In this document: positions 15,879-23,570 of the stretch, in pieces | Position numbering within the stretch: the first letter of the stretch is position 1 | Layout of the letters: each line of letters starts with the position of its first letter | Source: Ilumatobacter sp. | GTDB taxonomy: Bacteria; Actinomycetota; Acidimicrobiia; Acidimicrobiales; Ilumatobacteraceae | Length of the DNA: 64,000 bases | Assembly: GCA_018666235.1 (NCBI GenBank) | Contig: JABJAB010000105.1 | Location: forward strand, 1-64,000 | Reading direction: 5' to 3' | Notes under the pieces: generated by a model | What the model saw: only the letters and a program-made list of their open reading frames with translations | The model's database searches: none | Told to the model about the DNA's origin: nothing | Program-made: the position numbers and the translations under genes

Positions 15879-16825
15879 GCAAAGCAGGACGAAGCAGCGG
15901 AGCGTCGGGTCCCAAACGAGGCGGTGGGTCCAGCTCGCGCTCAAGCGGACGAAGTGGGCAGCAGGGGCGACCAGGTCAGCGGCGTGGTGGCTCATCAAGC
16001 GGCGGCGACCGGCGGACGGGTGGCCCGCAGGGTGGCGGCCGCGAGGCCGACCCGCGTACCCCCGGTCGCGGTCTCGGCGGAAAGCAGGTCGAAGGTCGCC
16101 AGGCGGTCCGCGAGCTGTTGATGGCCGAAAAGCGCAAGGTCTACGACATCTTCATCAGCGCTGAGCTCGAAGGCGATGCCGGCGTTTCGGACATCGTCGA
16201 GATCGCACGAGCACAGCGAGTACCCCTGAGCTATATCGCTCGGGCCAAGATCGAGCGTGAGACGCGCAGTGAGGCGCCGCAAGGTGTGATGGCGCTGGCA
16301 GCAGAACTTGAGGAAGCAGACCTGGGGGAGCTTCTGCGCACGCGCAATGGCGTCAAGCCATTCTTGGTCGCAGTGGACGGCGTGACGGACCCGGGCAATC
16401 TCGGCGCGATCATCCGCAACTGCGACGGTGCCGGCGTCACCGGAGTGCTGCTGCCCAAGCATCGGGCCGTCCATGTGACGCCCACCGTTGCGAAGGCATC
16501 GGCTGGCGCGATCGAGCACGTCCCGATCGCACTCGTTCCCGGCTTGCCAGCCACGCTGACCCAACTCAAGGATCACGGCATCTGGATTGTCGGGCTGGAT
16601 GACGCCGCGGACCGTGACCTCTTTGAGTTGGAGTCCCTCGCCGACGAGCCGATATGCCTGGTGCTCGGCTCCGAAGGCGACGGTCTGTCGCGGCTGGTGC
16701 GGCAGCGCTGCGACTCGATTGTGGCCATTCCGATGCTCGGCCGGGTCAGCTCGCTGAATGTCTCGGCTGCAGCGGCGCTTGCGACCTACGAGATCACGCG
16801 AGGGCGAAGGCGTTCGTCGGATTGA
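15875..16825 (+). CDS. rlmB: 23S rRNA (guanosine-2'-O-)-methyltransferase RlmB (SpoU/TrmH family)
   Basis: This is a 316-residue SPOUT methyltransferase. A basic, Gly/Ser/Arg-rich unstructured N-terminus (residues 1-70) precedes the substrate-binding domain ('VEGRQAVRELLMAEKRKVYD') and the knotted catalytic domain with 'DPGNLGAIIRNCDGAGVTGV', 'LVLGSEGDGLS' and 'VSSLNVSAAAALATYEI'. It probably methylates G2251-equivalent in 23S rRNA, although TrmH-type tRNA modification cannot be excluded. The ATG at 15875 overlaps the ispF stop. The extended low-complexity N-terminus is common in actinobacterial homologues. Confidence 0.92.
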   Translation: MSKAGRSSGASGPKRGGGSSSRSSGRSGQQGRPGQRRGGSSSGGDRRTGGPQGGGREADPRTPGRGLGGKQVEGRQAVRELLMAEKRKVYDIFISAELEGDAGVSDIVEIARAQRVPLSYIARAKIERETRSEAPQGVMALAAELEEADLGELLRTRNGVKPFLVAVDGVTDPGNLGAIIRNCDGAGVTGVLLPKHRAVHVTPTVAKASAGAIEHVPIALVPGLPATLTQLKDHGIWIVGLDDAADRDLFELESLADEPICLVLGSEGDGLSRLVRQRCDSIVAIPMLGRVSSLNVSAAAALATYEITRGRRRSSD

Positions 16826-16937
16826 TGGACGCGGGCCGTCCGACCCGCGTGGCCGGCCGTTTGAGTTTGCTGCTCGACGATCAGTCGGTCGAGGGCGTCC
16901 GCCATGCGGCCTGACGTCGCTATCCTCTCCGTTCCCC

Positions 16938-17013
16938 GCCGGGTTAGCTCAGTTGGTAGAGCACTTGATTTGTAATCATGAGGTGGCGAGTTCGATCCTC
17001 GCACCCGGCTCCA
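16938..17013 (+). tRNA. tRNA-Thr (anticodon UGU)
   Basis: This is a complete cloverleaf with CCA encoded. The acceptor stem GCCGGGT pairs with ACCCGGC, the D-arm is GCTC/GAGC, the anticodon loop is TTTGTAA with TGT at 16971-16973, and the T-arm GCGAG/CTCGC carries TTCGATC. The anticodon stem (CTTGA/TCATG) contains one T-T mismatch at position 28-42, which is unusual but tolerated. Confidence 0.95.
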
Positions 17014-17053
17014 CGATCACTGCGTGGTGCGGTCTCGTTAGAGTCGCACACCG

Positions 17054-18037
17054 ATGAGCGCCTCTCCTTCTGAAGTCCATGCGGCCCTCGCGGCAGTGAC
17101 TGCTGCAAGCCGTCTTTGTTCAGCAGCGCAAGGCCGACTCGCTGCCGGTGACACGCTCACCAAGTCCGATGACAGTCCGGTCACGGTTGCCGACTTCGCG
17201 GCCCAAGCCGTGGTGTGCGCGGAACTCGGCGACGCACTCGGAGACGTGGTGATGATCGGTGAGGAAGATGCCGATGATCTGCGCGCCGATACGGCGAATG
17301 AGTTGCTCGCCGGTGTCACGGAGCTCGTGCGCGGGCAACGCGGAGGAGCATCGCATGCCGACGTGCTCGACTGGATCGCCACGGGGACTTCGGCCGATCG
17401 CGCAGCGTCGTCCGGCCGCTACTGGACGCTCGACCCAATTGACGGCACCAAAGGGTTTCTTCGCGGCGATCAGTACGCCGTTGCGCTCGGGCTGATCGAC
17501 GATGGCGAGGTCATTCTCGGTGTGTTGGGCTGTCCGAACCTTCCCAACCCAGACGGCTCAAGGGGCGCAATCTTCACGGCCGTTGAGGGCTCATGCGAAG
17601 CGTTCTACGGCGCCTCGCCTGATCCGGTCGACATCGCCGTCGTGGCGCCGGCCGCAGTTGCTGAGGCGAAGTTCTGTGAGTCGGTCGAGTCGGGCCATTC
17701 CGACCAGTCGCAGTCGCAGCAGATCGCTCAATTGCTGGGCATCACATCAGAGCCGTTTCGCATTGACAGCCAATGCAAGTACGGCGCGGTCGCACGCGGC
17801 GACGCATCGATCTATCTTCGACTTCCGACCAGGGCCGACTACCGCGAGAAAATCTGGGACCACGCTGCCGGCAAGTTTGTCGTCGAGCAGGCCGGCGGCC
17901 GGGTTACTGACGTGACCGGCGCGCCGCTCGATTTCGCGCACGGAGCATGTCTCGAGACCAACAGTGGCGTCGTCGCCACTTCGGGGGAAATCCACGACGA
18001 CGTGATCGCCGCCGTCCGCCAAGTCCTCGGTGTCTAG
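17054..18037 (+). CDS. 3'(2'),5'-bisphosphate nucleotidase (CysQ/HAL2-type inositol phosphatase family)
   Basis: This 327-residue Mg-dependent phosphatase is related to HAL2/SAL1 and CysQ. Motifs are 'SPVTVADFAAQA', 'MIGEEDAD', the catalytic 'YWTLDPIDGTKGFLRGDQYA', and the C-terminal 'KIWDHAAGKFVVEQAGGRVTD'. The 'DPIDGTKGF' and extended 'KYGAVARGDASIYLRLP' match eukaryotic-type HAL2 better than short bacterial CysQ. The likely role is hydrolysis of PAP from sulfate assimilation; an inositol-phosphate substrate is possible. It begins about 40 bp after tRNA-Thr. Confidence 0.85.
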   Translation: MSASPSEVHAALAAVTAASRLCSAAQGRLAAGDTLTKSDDSPVTVADFAAQAVVCAELGDALGDVVMIGEEDADDLRADTANELLAGVTELVRGQRGGASHADVLDWIATGTSADRAASSGRYWTLDPIDGTKGFLRGDQYAVALGLIDDGEVILGVLGCPNLPNPDGSRGAIFTAVEGSCEAFYGASPDPVDIAVVAPAAVAEAKFCESVESGHSDQSQSQQIAQLLGITSEPFRIDSQCKYGAVARGDASIYLRLPTRADYREKIWDHAAGKFVVEQAGGRVTDVTGAPLDFAHGACLETNSGVVATSGEIHDDVIAAVRQVLGV

Positions 18038-18065
18038 GCCCTCGTACACCCTGAGCCCTTCGTCG

Positions 18066-18866
18066 CTAACGCGGGCCACCGTCGATGTCGATCAGAGCGC
18101 CCGTGGTGTACGTCGATGCGTCGCTCGCGAGGTACAGCGCAGCGCCGACGACCTCGCCGGGTTCGCCGCCCCGCTCGAGAGCAAAGGCATCCGCGGCTCG
18201 GGCCTGGAACGCTTCGAGGTCCCAGGCCTTGGAGATATCGGTGAGAAACGGGCCGGGCACGATGCAGTTCACCCGCACGGTTGGACCGAACGTGCGCGAC
18301 AACCCGTAGGTGAGGTTGTTGAGCCCGGCCTTGGCCGCGCCATAGACCAACTCCTGGGGGCTGGGGCGACGTGATGCGATTGAGGACACGAAGATGATCG
18401 ATCCGCCGTTGCCGCTGTCGACCATTCGCGTTCCGATCAGCGCCGACAACCGAAACGGCCCTTTCAGGTTGACGTCGAGCACCTTGTCGTAGAGCTCCTC
18501 AGTGATCGAGTCGACTGACTTGTAGAGCGGCGACATTCCAGCGTTGTTGACGAGAATGTCGACCTTGCCGAACTCGCGGTACGCAAGGTCGGCCAGTCGC
18601 TCGCTGTCGTCCCAGTTGCCTGCGTGGTACGCCACGGGAATCGCCCGGCGTCCGGTTGCTCGCGTCACTTCGGTCGCCAACTGTTCGCAGTTGTCGAGCT
18701 TGCGACTGGCGATGACGACGTCGGCACCACGCTCGGCAAACGCCATCACCATCTCGCGCCCGAGACCGCGGGACCCGCCGGTGACCACTGCGACTCGGTC
18801 GGTGAGGTCGAAAAGGTCGCGTGCCTGGTTCGATTCGGTCGTGCTGTTCGTCGGGTTGTCGCTCAT
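18066..18866 (-). CDS. Short-chain dehydrogenase/reductase
   Basis: This is a 266-residue classical SDR. It has the NAD(P)-binding 'VAVVTGGSRGLGREMVMAF', 'ILVNNAGMSPLY', catalytic Ser in 'IIFVSSIASRRPSPQELVYGAAKAG' (positions near 150) with the YxxxK pair, and 'VNCIVPGPFLTDI'. The Arg after the first strand and 'ASRKLDN' suggest NADPH preference. The substrate is unknown. The start is set at 'MSDNPTNST'; an ATG six codons upstream is also possible. It lies 36 bp downstream of the repeat-protein gene on the same strand and is probably co-transcribed with it. Confidence 0.85.
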   Translation of the reverse strand: MSDNPTNSTTESNQARDLFDLTDRVAVVTGGSRGLGREMVMAFAERGADVVIASRKLDNCEQLATEVTRATGRRAIPVAYHAGNWDDSERLADLAYREFGKVDILVNNAGMSPLYKSVDSITEELYDKVLDVNLKGPFRLSALIGTRMVDSGNGGSIIFVSSIASRRPSPQELVYGAAKAGLNNLTYGLSRTFGPTVRVNCIVPGPFLTDISKAWDLEAFQARAADAFALERGGEPGEVVGAALYLASDASTYTTGALIDIDGGPR

Positions 18867-18902
18867 GGCCTGAGATGTTGGCATGCGCGCCGGCGCAATC
18901 GC

Positions 18903-19244
18903 TCAGTGACCTCGTCGCCGTCGTGCAGCACACGCGATGAGCGCGATTGCAGCGAGGAACACGCCGGTCGCTGTGGCCGCCCGCCGGGGTTCGAATGCGC
19001 CAGCCTGACCAAGCCCGCCGATTGAACCTGCCGATCCGATCGATGCAATGGAGCCAGAGGAGCCGACGGAGAGAATGGAGCCCGAGGACGCGATCGACAA
19101 GATGGAGCCGGCAGAGGCGATCGACAGAATTGAGCCGACTGACGCGATCGACAAGATTGACCCGGTCGATGCAGTCGAGCAGATACTGCGAACCGAGAGC
19201 AGAGATCTGACGGACCAGATCGATGTTGTTGCAGAGAGCGACAT
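18903..19244 (-). CDS. Nonapeptide-repeat membrane-anchored protein of unknown function
   Basis: This encodes about 113 residues. The middle (residues 25-78) is a run of nine-residue units of the form SILSI(A/G)S-x-G: 'SILSIASVG', 'SILSIASAG', 'SILSIASSG', 'SILSVGSSG', 'SIASIGSAG'. A 9-residue hydrophobic/serine repeat could form a small beta-solenoid. It is followed by 'ATGVFLAAIALIACAARRRRGH', one transmembrane helix with a positive cytoplasmic tail, so the repeats would face outward. ATG 19244 is chosen; an upstream ATG at 19343 would collide with the divergent oxygenase start. The opposite strand is also open through the repeats. Similar repeat proteins are seen in other actinobacteria, with no known function. 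Confidence 0.6.
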   Translation of the reverse strand: MSLSATTSIWSVRSLLSVRSICSTASTGSILSIASVGSILSIASAGSILSIASSGSILSVGSSGSIASIGSAGSIGGLGQAGAFEPRRAATATGVFLAAIALIACAARRRRGH

Positions 19245-19341
19245 CACACCAGCATTGCGGCTGTTCGCCGTTGGTGTGCACCGTGAGTCAGCGGTCAGGC
19301 CGGTCGACCGGGCGTCAGTGCCGGTCGATAACCTTTCCGAC

Positions 19342-20340
19342 ATGAGTGATCAGATTCTCGACGTCGATCTTCTCGCCTTCGAAACGGGCAGTTCCGAGCA
19401 ACGGCGCGCCGTGGTCGATGGCGTCACACGCAGCCTTGCAACGGGTTTCGTCTACACCAGCCACGACCTCTCGGAAGATCTGCTCGACACTGCCTACGGA
19501 ATGCTCCGGGAATTCTTCGAAAAAGAGCCGGATGAGAAGCAACGATTCACGCCGCCTGGTGCAAACGGTCAAACGGGTTACACCGGGTTGTTGGTCGAGA
19601 CTGCAGCGTCGAGTGACAAACCGGATTGGAAGGAGATGCTCAACTGGTCGACACCAATCGCCTCCGGGCATCCCCTGCGACGCAACTTCGCAACGGCCTA
19701 CCCCGATCAGGTGCTGCCCGAGTCAGTGGTGCCTGGGATCACCGATGTGCTCTATCGATTCCATGATTCAATTGCGGATCTCCAGCGCCGATTCCTGCAC
19801 ATCATCGCTGTGGGTATTGGCTGTCATGAAACGTTCTTCGACGACATGGTCGCGGCCGGGCCCACGCTCACGCGGGCGATCCGCTACCCGTCGATGGGAG
19901 AACTCCCCGACGCCGGGAAGGACGGCACCGGGCCGGCCCACGTGTGGGCAGCCGAGCACGGCGACATCAATCTGATCACCGCGCTACCGCGCGCCACGGC
20001 CCCGGGATTGCAGGTCAAGGTCGGCGATGACTGGGCCGACGCAGTGGCACCCGACAACGGTGTCATCATCAACACCGGCATCATGCTTGAACGGTTGACG
20101 AACGGCGCCATTCCAATCGGCTGGCATCGCGTCGTCGCCTCGCCGGGTTACACCGGCGAGCGATACAGCGTCGTGCAGTTCTGCCACCCGCGTCCCTGGA
20201 CCGTGCTGGCACCTGTCCCATCCTGCTGCACGCCCGACAACCCGCAACGGTTCTCGGCCATGAGCGCCGCAGACGCGCTCGACGAAGTGCTCTACGAGAT
20301 CAATCTCGTCGAAGATGCTCGTCGGGTCTCCGAGCACTGA
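19342..20340 (+). CDS. 2-oxoglutarate/Fe(II)-dependent oxygenase (isopenicillin N synthase-like)
   Basis: This encodes 332 residues of the IPNS-like double-stranded beta-helix family. Iron ligands are the His and Asp of 'AAEHGDINLIT' and the His of 'IPIGWHRVVASP'. The 2OG-binding R-x-S is in 'GERYSVVQFCHP'. The N-terminal DIOX_N region covers residues 1-120. Substrates of such enzymes range from amino acids to small metabolites and cannot be inferred. ATG 19342 ('MSDQILDVDLL') marks the start of homology. The frame stays open for another 294 bases upstream through the repeat region, but that extension reads as antisense of the repeat gene. Confidence 0.85.
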   Translation: MSDQILDVDLLAFETGSSEQRRAVVDGVTRSLATGFVYTSHDLSEDLLDTAYGMLREFFEKEPDEKQRFTPPGANGQTGYTGLLVETAASSDKPDWKEMLNWSTPIASGHPLRRNFATAYPDQVLPESVVPGITDVLYRFHDSIADLQRRFLHIIAVGIGCHETFFDDMVAAGPTLTRAIRYPSMGELPDAGKDGTGPAHVWAAEHGDINLITALPRATAPGLQVKVGDDWADAVAPDNGVIINTGIMLERLTNGAIPIGWHRVVASPGYTGERYSVVQFCHPRPWTVLAPVPSCCTPDNPQRFSAMSAADALDEVLYEINLVEDARRVSEH

Positions 20341-20421
20341 TGGGCTCGCGGCAAGAATCTTCGTGAAGTAGCAAACGAATTTCAATGCGGCACGGGGCGC
20401 GACCGATACGGTCGGCGTCAG

Positions 20422-21492
20422 ATGGCCGACGGCAACCACACCGCACAGCGCGATGCGCACGACGATCAATCCGTCGAAGTCGATGACGAGATCGATGTCG
20501 CCTCGGTGCCCCCAACCAATGTCGTGCTCGGTGTCGACATCGGTGGGACAAAGTTCGCGGCCGGCCTGATCACTGCTCGGGGTGAACTCGTGGCGCGTGC
20601 TCGAGTCGAAGTGGAACGTGACGTCGGCTCCGAGTCGCATTGGACGGCACTTGCCGGGCTCGTCTCGGAAATGCAGTCGCAAGCGGTTGAGCAGCACGCT
20701 CGTATCCGCAGCGTCGGCGTCGGGTGCGCTGGTCCGGTCACCCGCCAACTTGAAACCGTCTCGCCGGTCAACATTGCCGGCTGGCGGGAATTCCCGCTGC
20801 GTCGACGGCTCCGTGAGCTCACTCAGTTGCCGGTGTACGGCGATCTCGATGCCAAGGCGCTCGCCTTGGCGGAGGGTTGGTTGGGCGCGGCTCAGGGTCA
20901 TCCGAACTTCTGTGCGATGACCGTCTCGACAGGGATCGGTGGGGGGATCGTGCTCGATGGCGAACTCCTTGATGGCGAGTCGGGCAATGCCGGTCATGTT
21001 GGACACATCATCGTGGAGCCGGGCGGTCGTCGTTGCGGCTGTGGAGCACAGGGATGCTTGGAAGCAGAGGCGTCGGGTCTTGCGATCGAGCAGATCACTG
21101 GCCGTCCGCCAACGGAGCCGACGTACGAGATCATGCAACGGACCGGGACACTGGTCGGTCGAGCTGCGGCCTCGATTTGCAACTCGCTTGATCTGTCACT
21201 TGTCGTGGTCGGTGGTGCTGTCGCACTGGGATTCGCAGCCACTTTCTTCCACTCGGCGCAGATGTCACTCGACGAGCACGCGAAGCTTCCGTACAGCGCT
21301 GGAGCGAGGATCACCCCGTCGCGACTCGCTGACTCGGGGCCGCTGATCGGAGCTGGCGCAGTCGGATGGCGTGGCAGCCGTCGCGATGTTCGCAGCGGGA
21401 CTCAAGGTCAGCAGTCGTCGGCGAAGTCCAGCGCTTCTGCGGACTCAGCCGCCGATGGCTCGATAGACCCGCTCGGCGGGACCACGGCCTAA
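20422..21492 (+). CDS. ROK-family sugar kinase (glucokinase-like)
   Basis: This 356-residue protein has the ATP-binding 'VLGVDIGGTKFAAGLI', the catalytic region 'VYGDLDAKALALAEGWLGAA', the glycine-rich 'VSTGIGGGIVLDGELLDG', and the ROK zinc motif C-x-C-G-x2-G-C-x-E in 'RRCGCGAQGCLEAEASG'. It probably phosphorylates glucose or a related hexose. A disordered acidic N-terminus (about 30 residues) and a Ser/Ala-rich tail (about 35 residues) flank the fold. The last 48 bases overlap the 3' end of the convergent membrane-protein gene, so the tail may be recently extended. Confidence 0.88.
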   Translation: MADGNHTAQRDAHDDQSVEVDDEIDVASVPPTNVVLGVDIGGTKFAAGLITARGELVARARVEVERDVGSESHWTALAGLVSEMQSQAVEQHARIRSVGVGCAGPVTRQLETVSPVNIAGWREFPLRRRLRELTQLPVYGDLDAKALALAEGWLGAAQGHPNFCAMTVSTGIGGGIVLDGELLDGESGNAGHVGHIIVEPGGRRCGCGAQGCLEAEASGLAIEQITGRPPTEPTYEIMQRTGTLVGRAAASICNSLDLSLVVVGGAVALGFAATFFHSAQMSLDEHAKLPYSAGARITPSRLADSGPLIGAGAVGWRGSRRDVRSGTQGQQSSAKSSASADSAADGSIDPLGGTTA

Positions 21493-22542
21493 TCGGCGGT
21501 GCCACACGTTGGCGAGCGCGATCGCCACGATCCAGAAGCCGCCAGCAAACAGCAGTGAGGTCGACAGGTCGGTCGGGACGACCCAACCCATCCAGTCGAC
21601 GACAAAGTTGAAAACCACGATGTGGAGCAAGTACAGCGTCAACGTCAGCTGGCCTGCCCGGCGCAACGGATCGACGGCGGTCGGGAAACGCTCGGCGATG
21701 ACATCGATGACGACGTAGGCCAGAAGGGCCGTCCCGAGCGCGCTCGCGAAGAAGATCACACTTCGGCTCGCCGGCTGGGTCGACAGCACGAGCGATTGGA
21801 ACGTGGTGTCGGCGCCATCGCGCGCGACCGAGGCACCGGCGAACAGCATCAAGCCGGTGCCGCCGACAATCGCTCGCCAATCGGGCCGCCCCAGCATGCG
21901 TCCGAGCAGGATCCCCGCGCAGAAAAAACCGAGCCACGGAAGCAACGGATGCGTGCCGTTGACGAAGACGTTGAAGACGTAGCTCTGCGGAGAACCCTCT
22001 GACGGGGAGAAGAGCCAGGCCGTGCTCTCGCCAGCTTCTTGCTGCCAAAACCTCCAGGTGCGAAGGAGCGCGCCTGCCCCGACGGCACCAGCACCGATGA
22101 GGAGAATCCATCTCGACCGCAGGGTGAACAGGCCGGCCGCGATGACGAACATCGCGCCGTAGAACGGGATAATCGTGCCTTCCCAGATCATGTCGAGATA
22201 CAACCCGCCTGCGTAGAGAACCGCGCCGCGTCGAACGAGCCGCCACCGCATCTCGGTCACACGGTCCGTATCGCCGATGGCTCGACGCGTGAGCAGTGTG
22301 ACGCCGACGCCTGCCACCAGTACGAACGTTGCGGCGAAGCGGGTCGCGAGCGGACCGGTCCACGGATTGAAGAGATCATCGGCCCAGCCGTCGCCGCGAG
22401 ATGCACCGCGGATGATCAGGTAGCCGTGGTAGTTCATCACGACCACCCCGATGAGCGCGAGCGCCCGAATGACGTCGGGGCCGGGCTGGCGCCGCGTCGA
22501 ACCGGCCGCCGGCGAGGTCAGCGTGCTCGTGTTCAGAGCCAT
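21445..22542 (-). CDS. Polytopic membrane protein (DUF418/heparan-N-acetyltransferase-like)
   Basis: This 365-residue protein has about nine to ten hydrophobic segments. The first contains 'PDVIRALALIGVVVMNYHGY', and later ones include 'TFVLVAGVGVTLLTRRA' and 'LTLTLYLLHIVVFNFVVDWMG'. These match the DUF418/HGSNAT-type fold of membrane acyltransferases, in which the first-helix motif and the late Leu-His pair are conserved. It starts 10 bases inside the alanine-racemase-like gene, so it is translationally coupled to the 29.0-22.5 kb operon. The function is unknown; acyl transfer across the membrane is a reasonable guess. Confidence 0.78.
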   Translation of the reverse strand: MALNTSTLTSPAAGSTRRQPGPDVIRALALIGVVVMNYHGYLIIRGASRGDGWADDLFNPWTGPLATRFAATFVLVAGVGVTLLTRRAIGDTDRVTEMRWRLVRRGAVLYAGGLYLDMIWEGTIIPFYGAMFVIAAGLFTLRSRWILLIGAGAVGAGALLRTWRFWQQEAGESTAWLFSPSEGSPQSYVFNVFVNGTHPLLPWLGFFCAGILLGRMLGRPDWRAIVGGTGLMLFAGASVARDGADTTFQSLVLSTQPASRSVIFFASALGTALLAYVVIDVIAERFPTAVDPLRRAGQLTLTLYLLHIVVFNFVVDWMGWVVPTDLSTSLLFAGGFWIVAIALANVWHRRLGRGPAERVYRAIGG

Positions 22543-23495
22543 CGATACTCGTCGACCGCCGTCATGTGCAACGGGCGTTGCACGTCGACGTGGTCACCGA
22601 CCGATGGGAGCGCGTTTCCGACCGGGACGAACGCCATTGACGCATGCATGTGCGGCGGTTCGTGCAGCGCCAGCCGTGTCTGCGCGAAGTGGAACGGACT
22701 GAGGCTGCCGCGATCGCCTTCATCGATCATCGCCACGCCGTTGGCGGTGCCGGCGCCGATGATCACGAGGTGTCCGTCGGCTGCGACTGATCCGAGGCGG
22801 TAGCCGGCGGTGCCGCCGGCGGTGATCGGACGGACGTCGAGCACGTCGGCATCGAGGTGGAGCGCGGACTTGTCGCCGTGCCACAGCATCGTTCCCAGTC
22901 GCAAACGGAACTGGTGGGTGGCGGGCAGGGCGCGGTACTGATCAGGATCGAGATGACTGACCCAGACGGGGATGGAGGTGTCGATGTCGTCAAGCCGGTC
23001 GGTGATCGCTGCTGCGTGTTCTTCGGGGGACCCAGCGAGCGGTGGGTGAATGCTGACACCGACGACGTGAAGTCCTGCACGTTTGGCGAGCTCGACCATC
23101 TCGTAGTCCCCCCCAAATCGGCGCATGGGACTGACGAGCTTGACGATCACCCGGCCACCCCAGTTTGCCAGCGCATCGATGTGGGCCTGACTGCCAACGG
23201 TGAGCACGGGGCCCGACGAGCCCGATGCGGGTGCCTCGGGCGGCGACAGTGTGGGTGTCAGGACGACGACCGTGAGCTGATCGGGCAGGCCGTCAAGTTC
23301 GTGCACGGTGCCAATGGCGATGGTGTCGCAGAAGTCAGCAGCGACCGCTGCCAGCCAGTTGCGGCCGAATCCGTAGCCGTTGCCCTTGACCACGGGGACC
23401 AATCCACCGCCGGCCTCGTCGACCGCGTTGGCAATTCGAGCAACATGGCTGCGCCAGACCGCGGTCCGGATCGTCAATCGAATCGTCACCGACAC
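22533..23495 (-). CDS. Alanine racemase-like PLP protein with altered C-terminal active-site motif
   Basis: This 320-residue protein has an N-terminal fold III PLP barrel with the Schiff-base lysine K37 in 'LVPVVKGNGYGFG'. Also conserved are 'AIGTVHELDGL' and the substrate-side region 'FRLRLGTMLWHGDKSALHL'. In genuine alanine racemases the beta domain carries the second catalytic base Tyr in 'VPIGYADG'; here the equivalent stretch reads 'HLVIIGAGTANGV', without the Tyr. It is also shorter than the usual 360-380 residues. It may act on another amino acid or bind PLP without racemising. The start is GTG at 23495, about 75 bp after the MftF-like gene. Confidence 0.72.
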   Translation of the reverse strand: MSVTIRLTIRTAVWRSHVARIANAVDEAGGGLVPVVKGNGYGFGRNWLAAVAADFCDTIAIGTVHELDGLPDQLTVVVLTPTLSPPEAPASGSSGPVLTVGSQAHIDALANWGGRVIVKLVSPMRRFGGDYEMVELAKRAGLHVVGVSIHPPLAGSPEEHAAAITDRLDDIDTSIPVWVSHLDPDQYRALPATHQFRLRLGTMLWHGDKSALHLDADVLDVRPITAGGTAGYRLGSVAADGHLVIIGAGTANGVAMIDEGDRGSLSPFHFAQTRLALHEPPHMHASMAFVPVGNALPSVGDHVDVQRPLHMTAVDEYRWL

Positions 23496-23570
23496 GACGG
23501 TAATCGCTGGATTCGGTCGATCGGTCGTCGCCCTGCGGTGAGATGTACCCGCGAGAGTTGTTGCAGCTGC

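Noticed and set aside
19065..19190. 27-bp tandem repeats considered as a CRISPR array or promoter repeats
   Set aside because: The units are directly abutting with no spacers, vary only at codon-neutral or conservative positions, and encode a regular nonapeptide.
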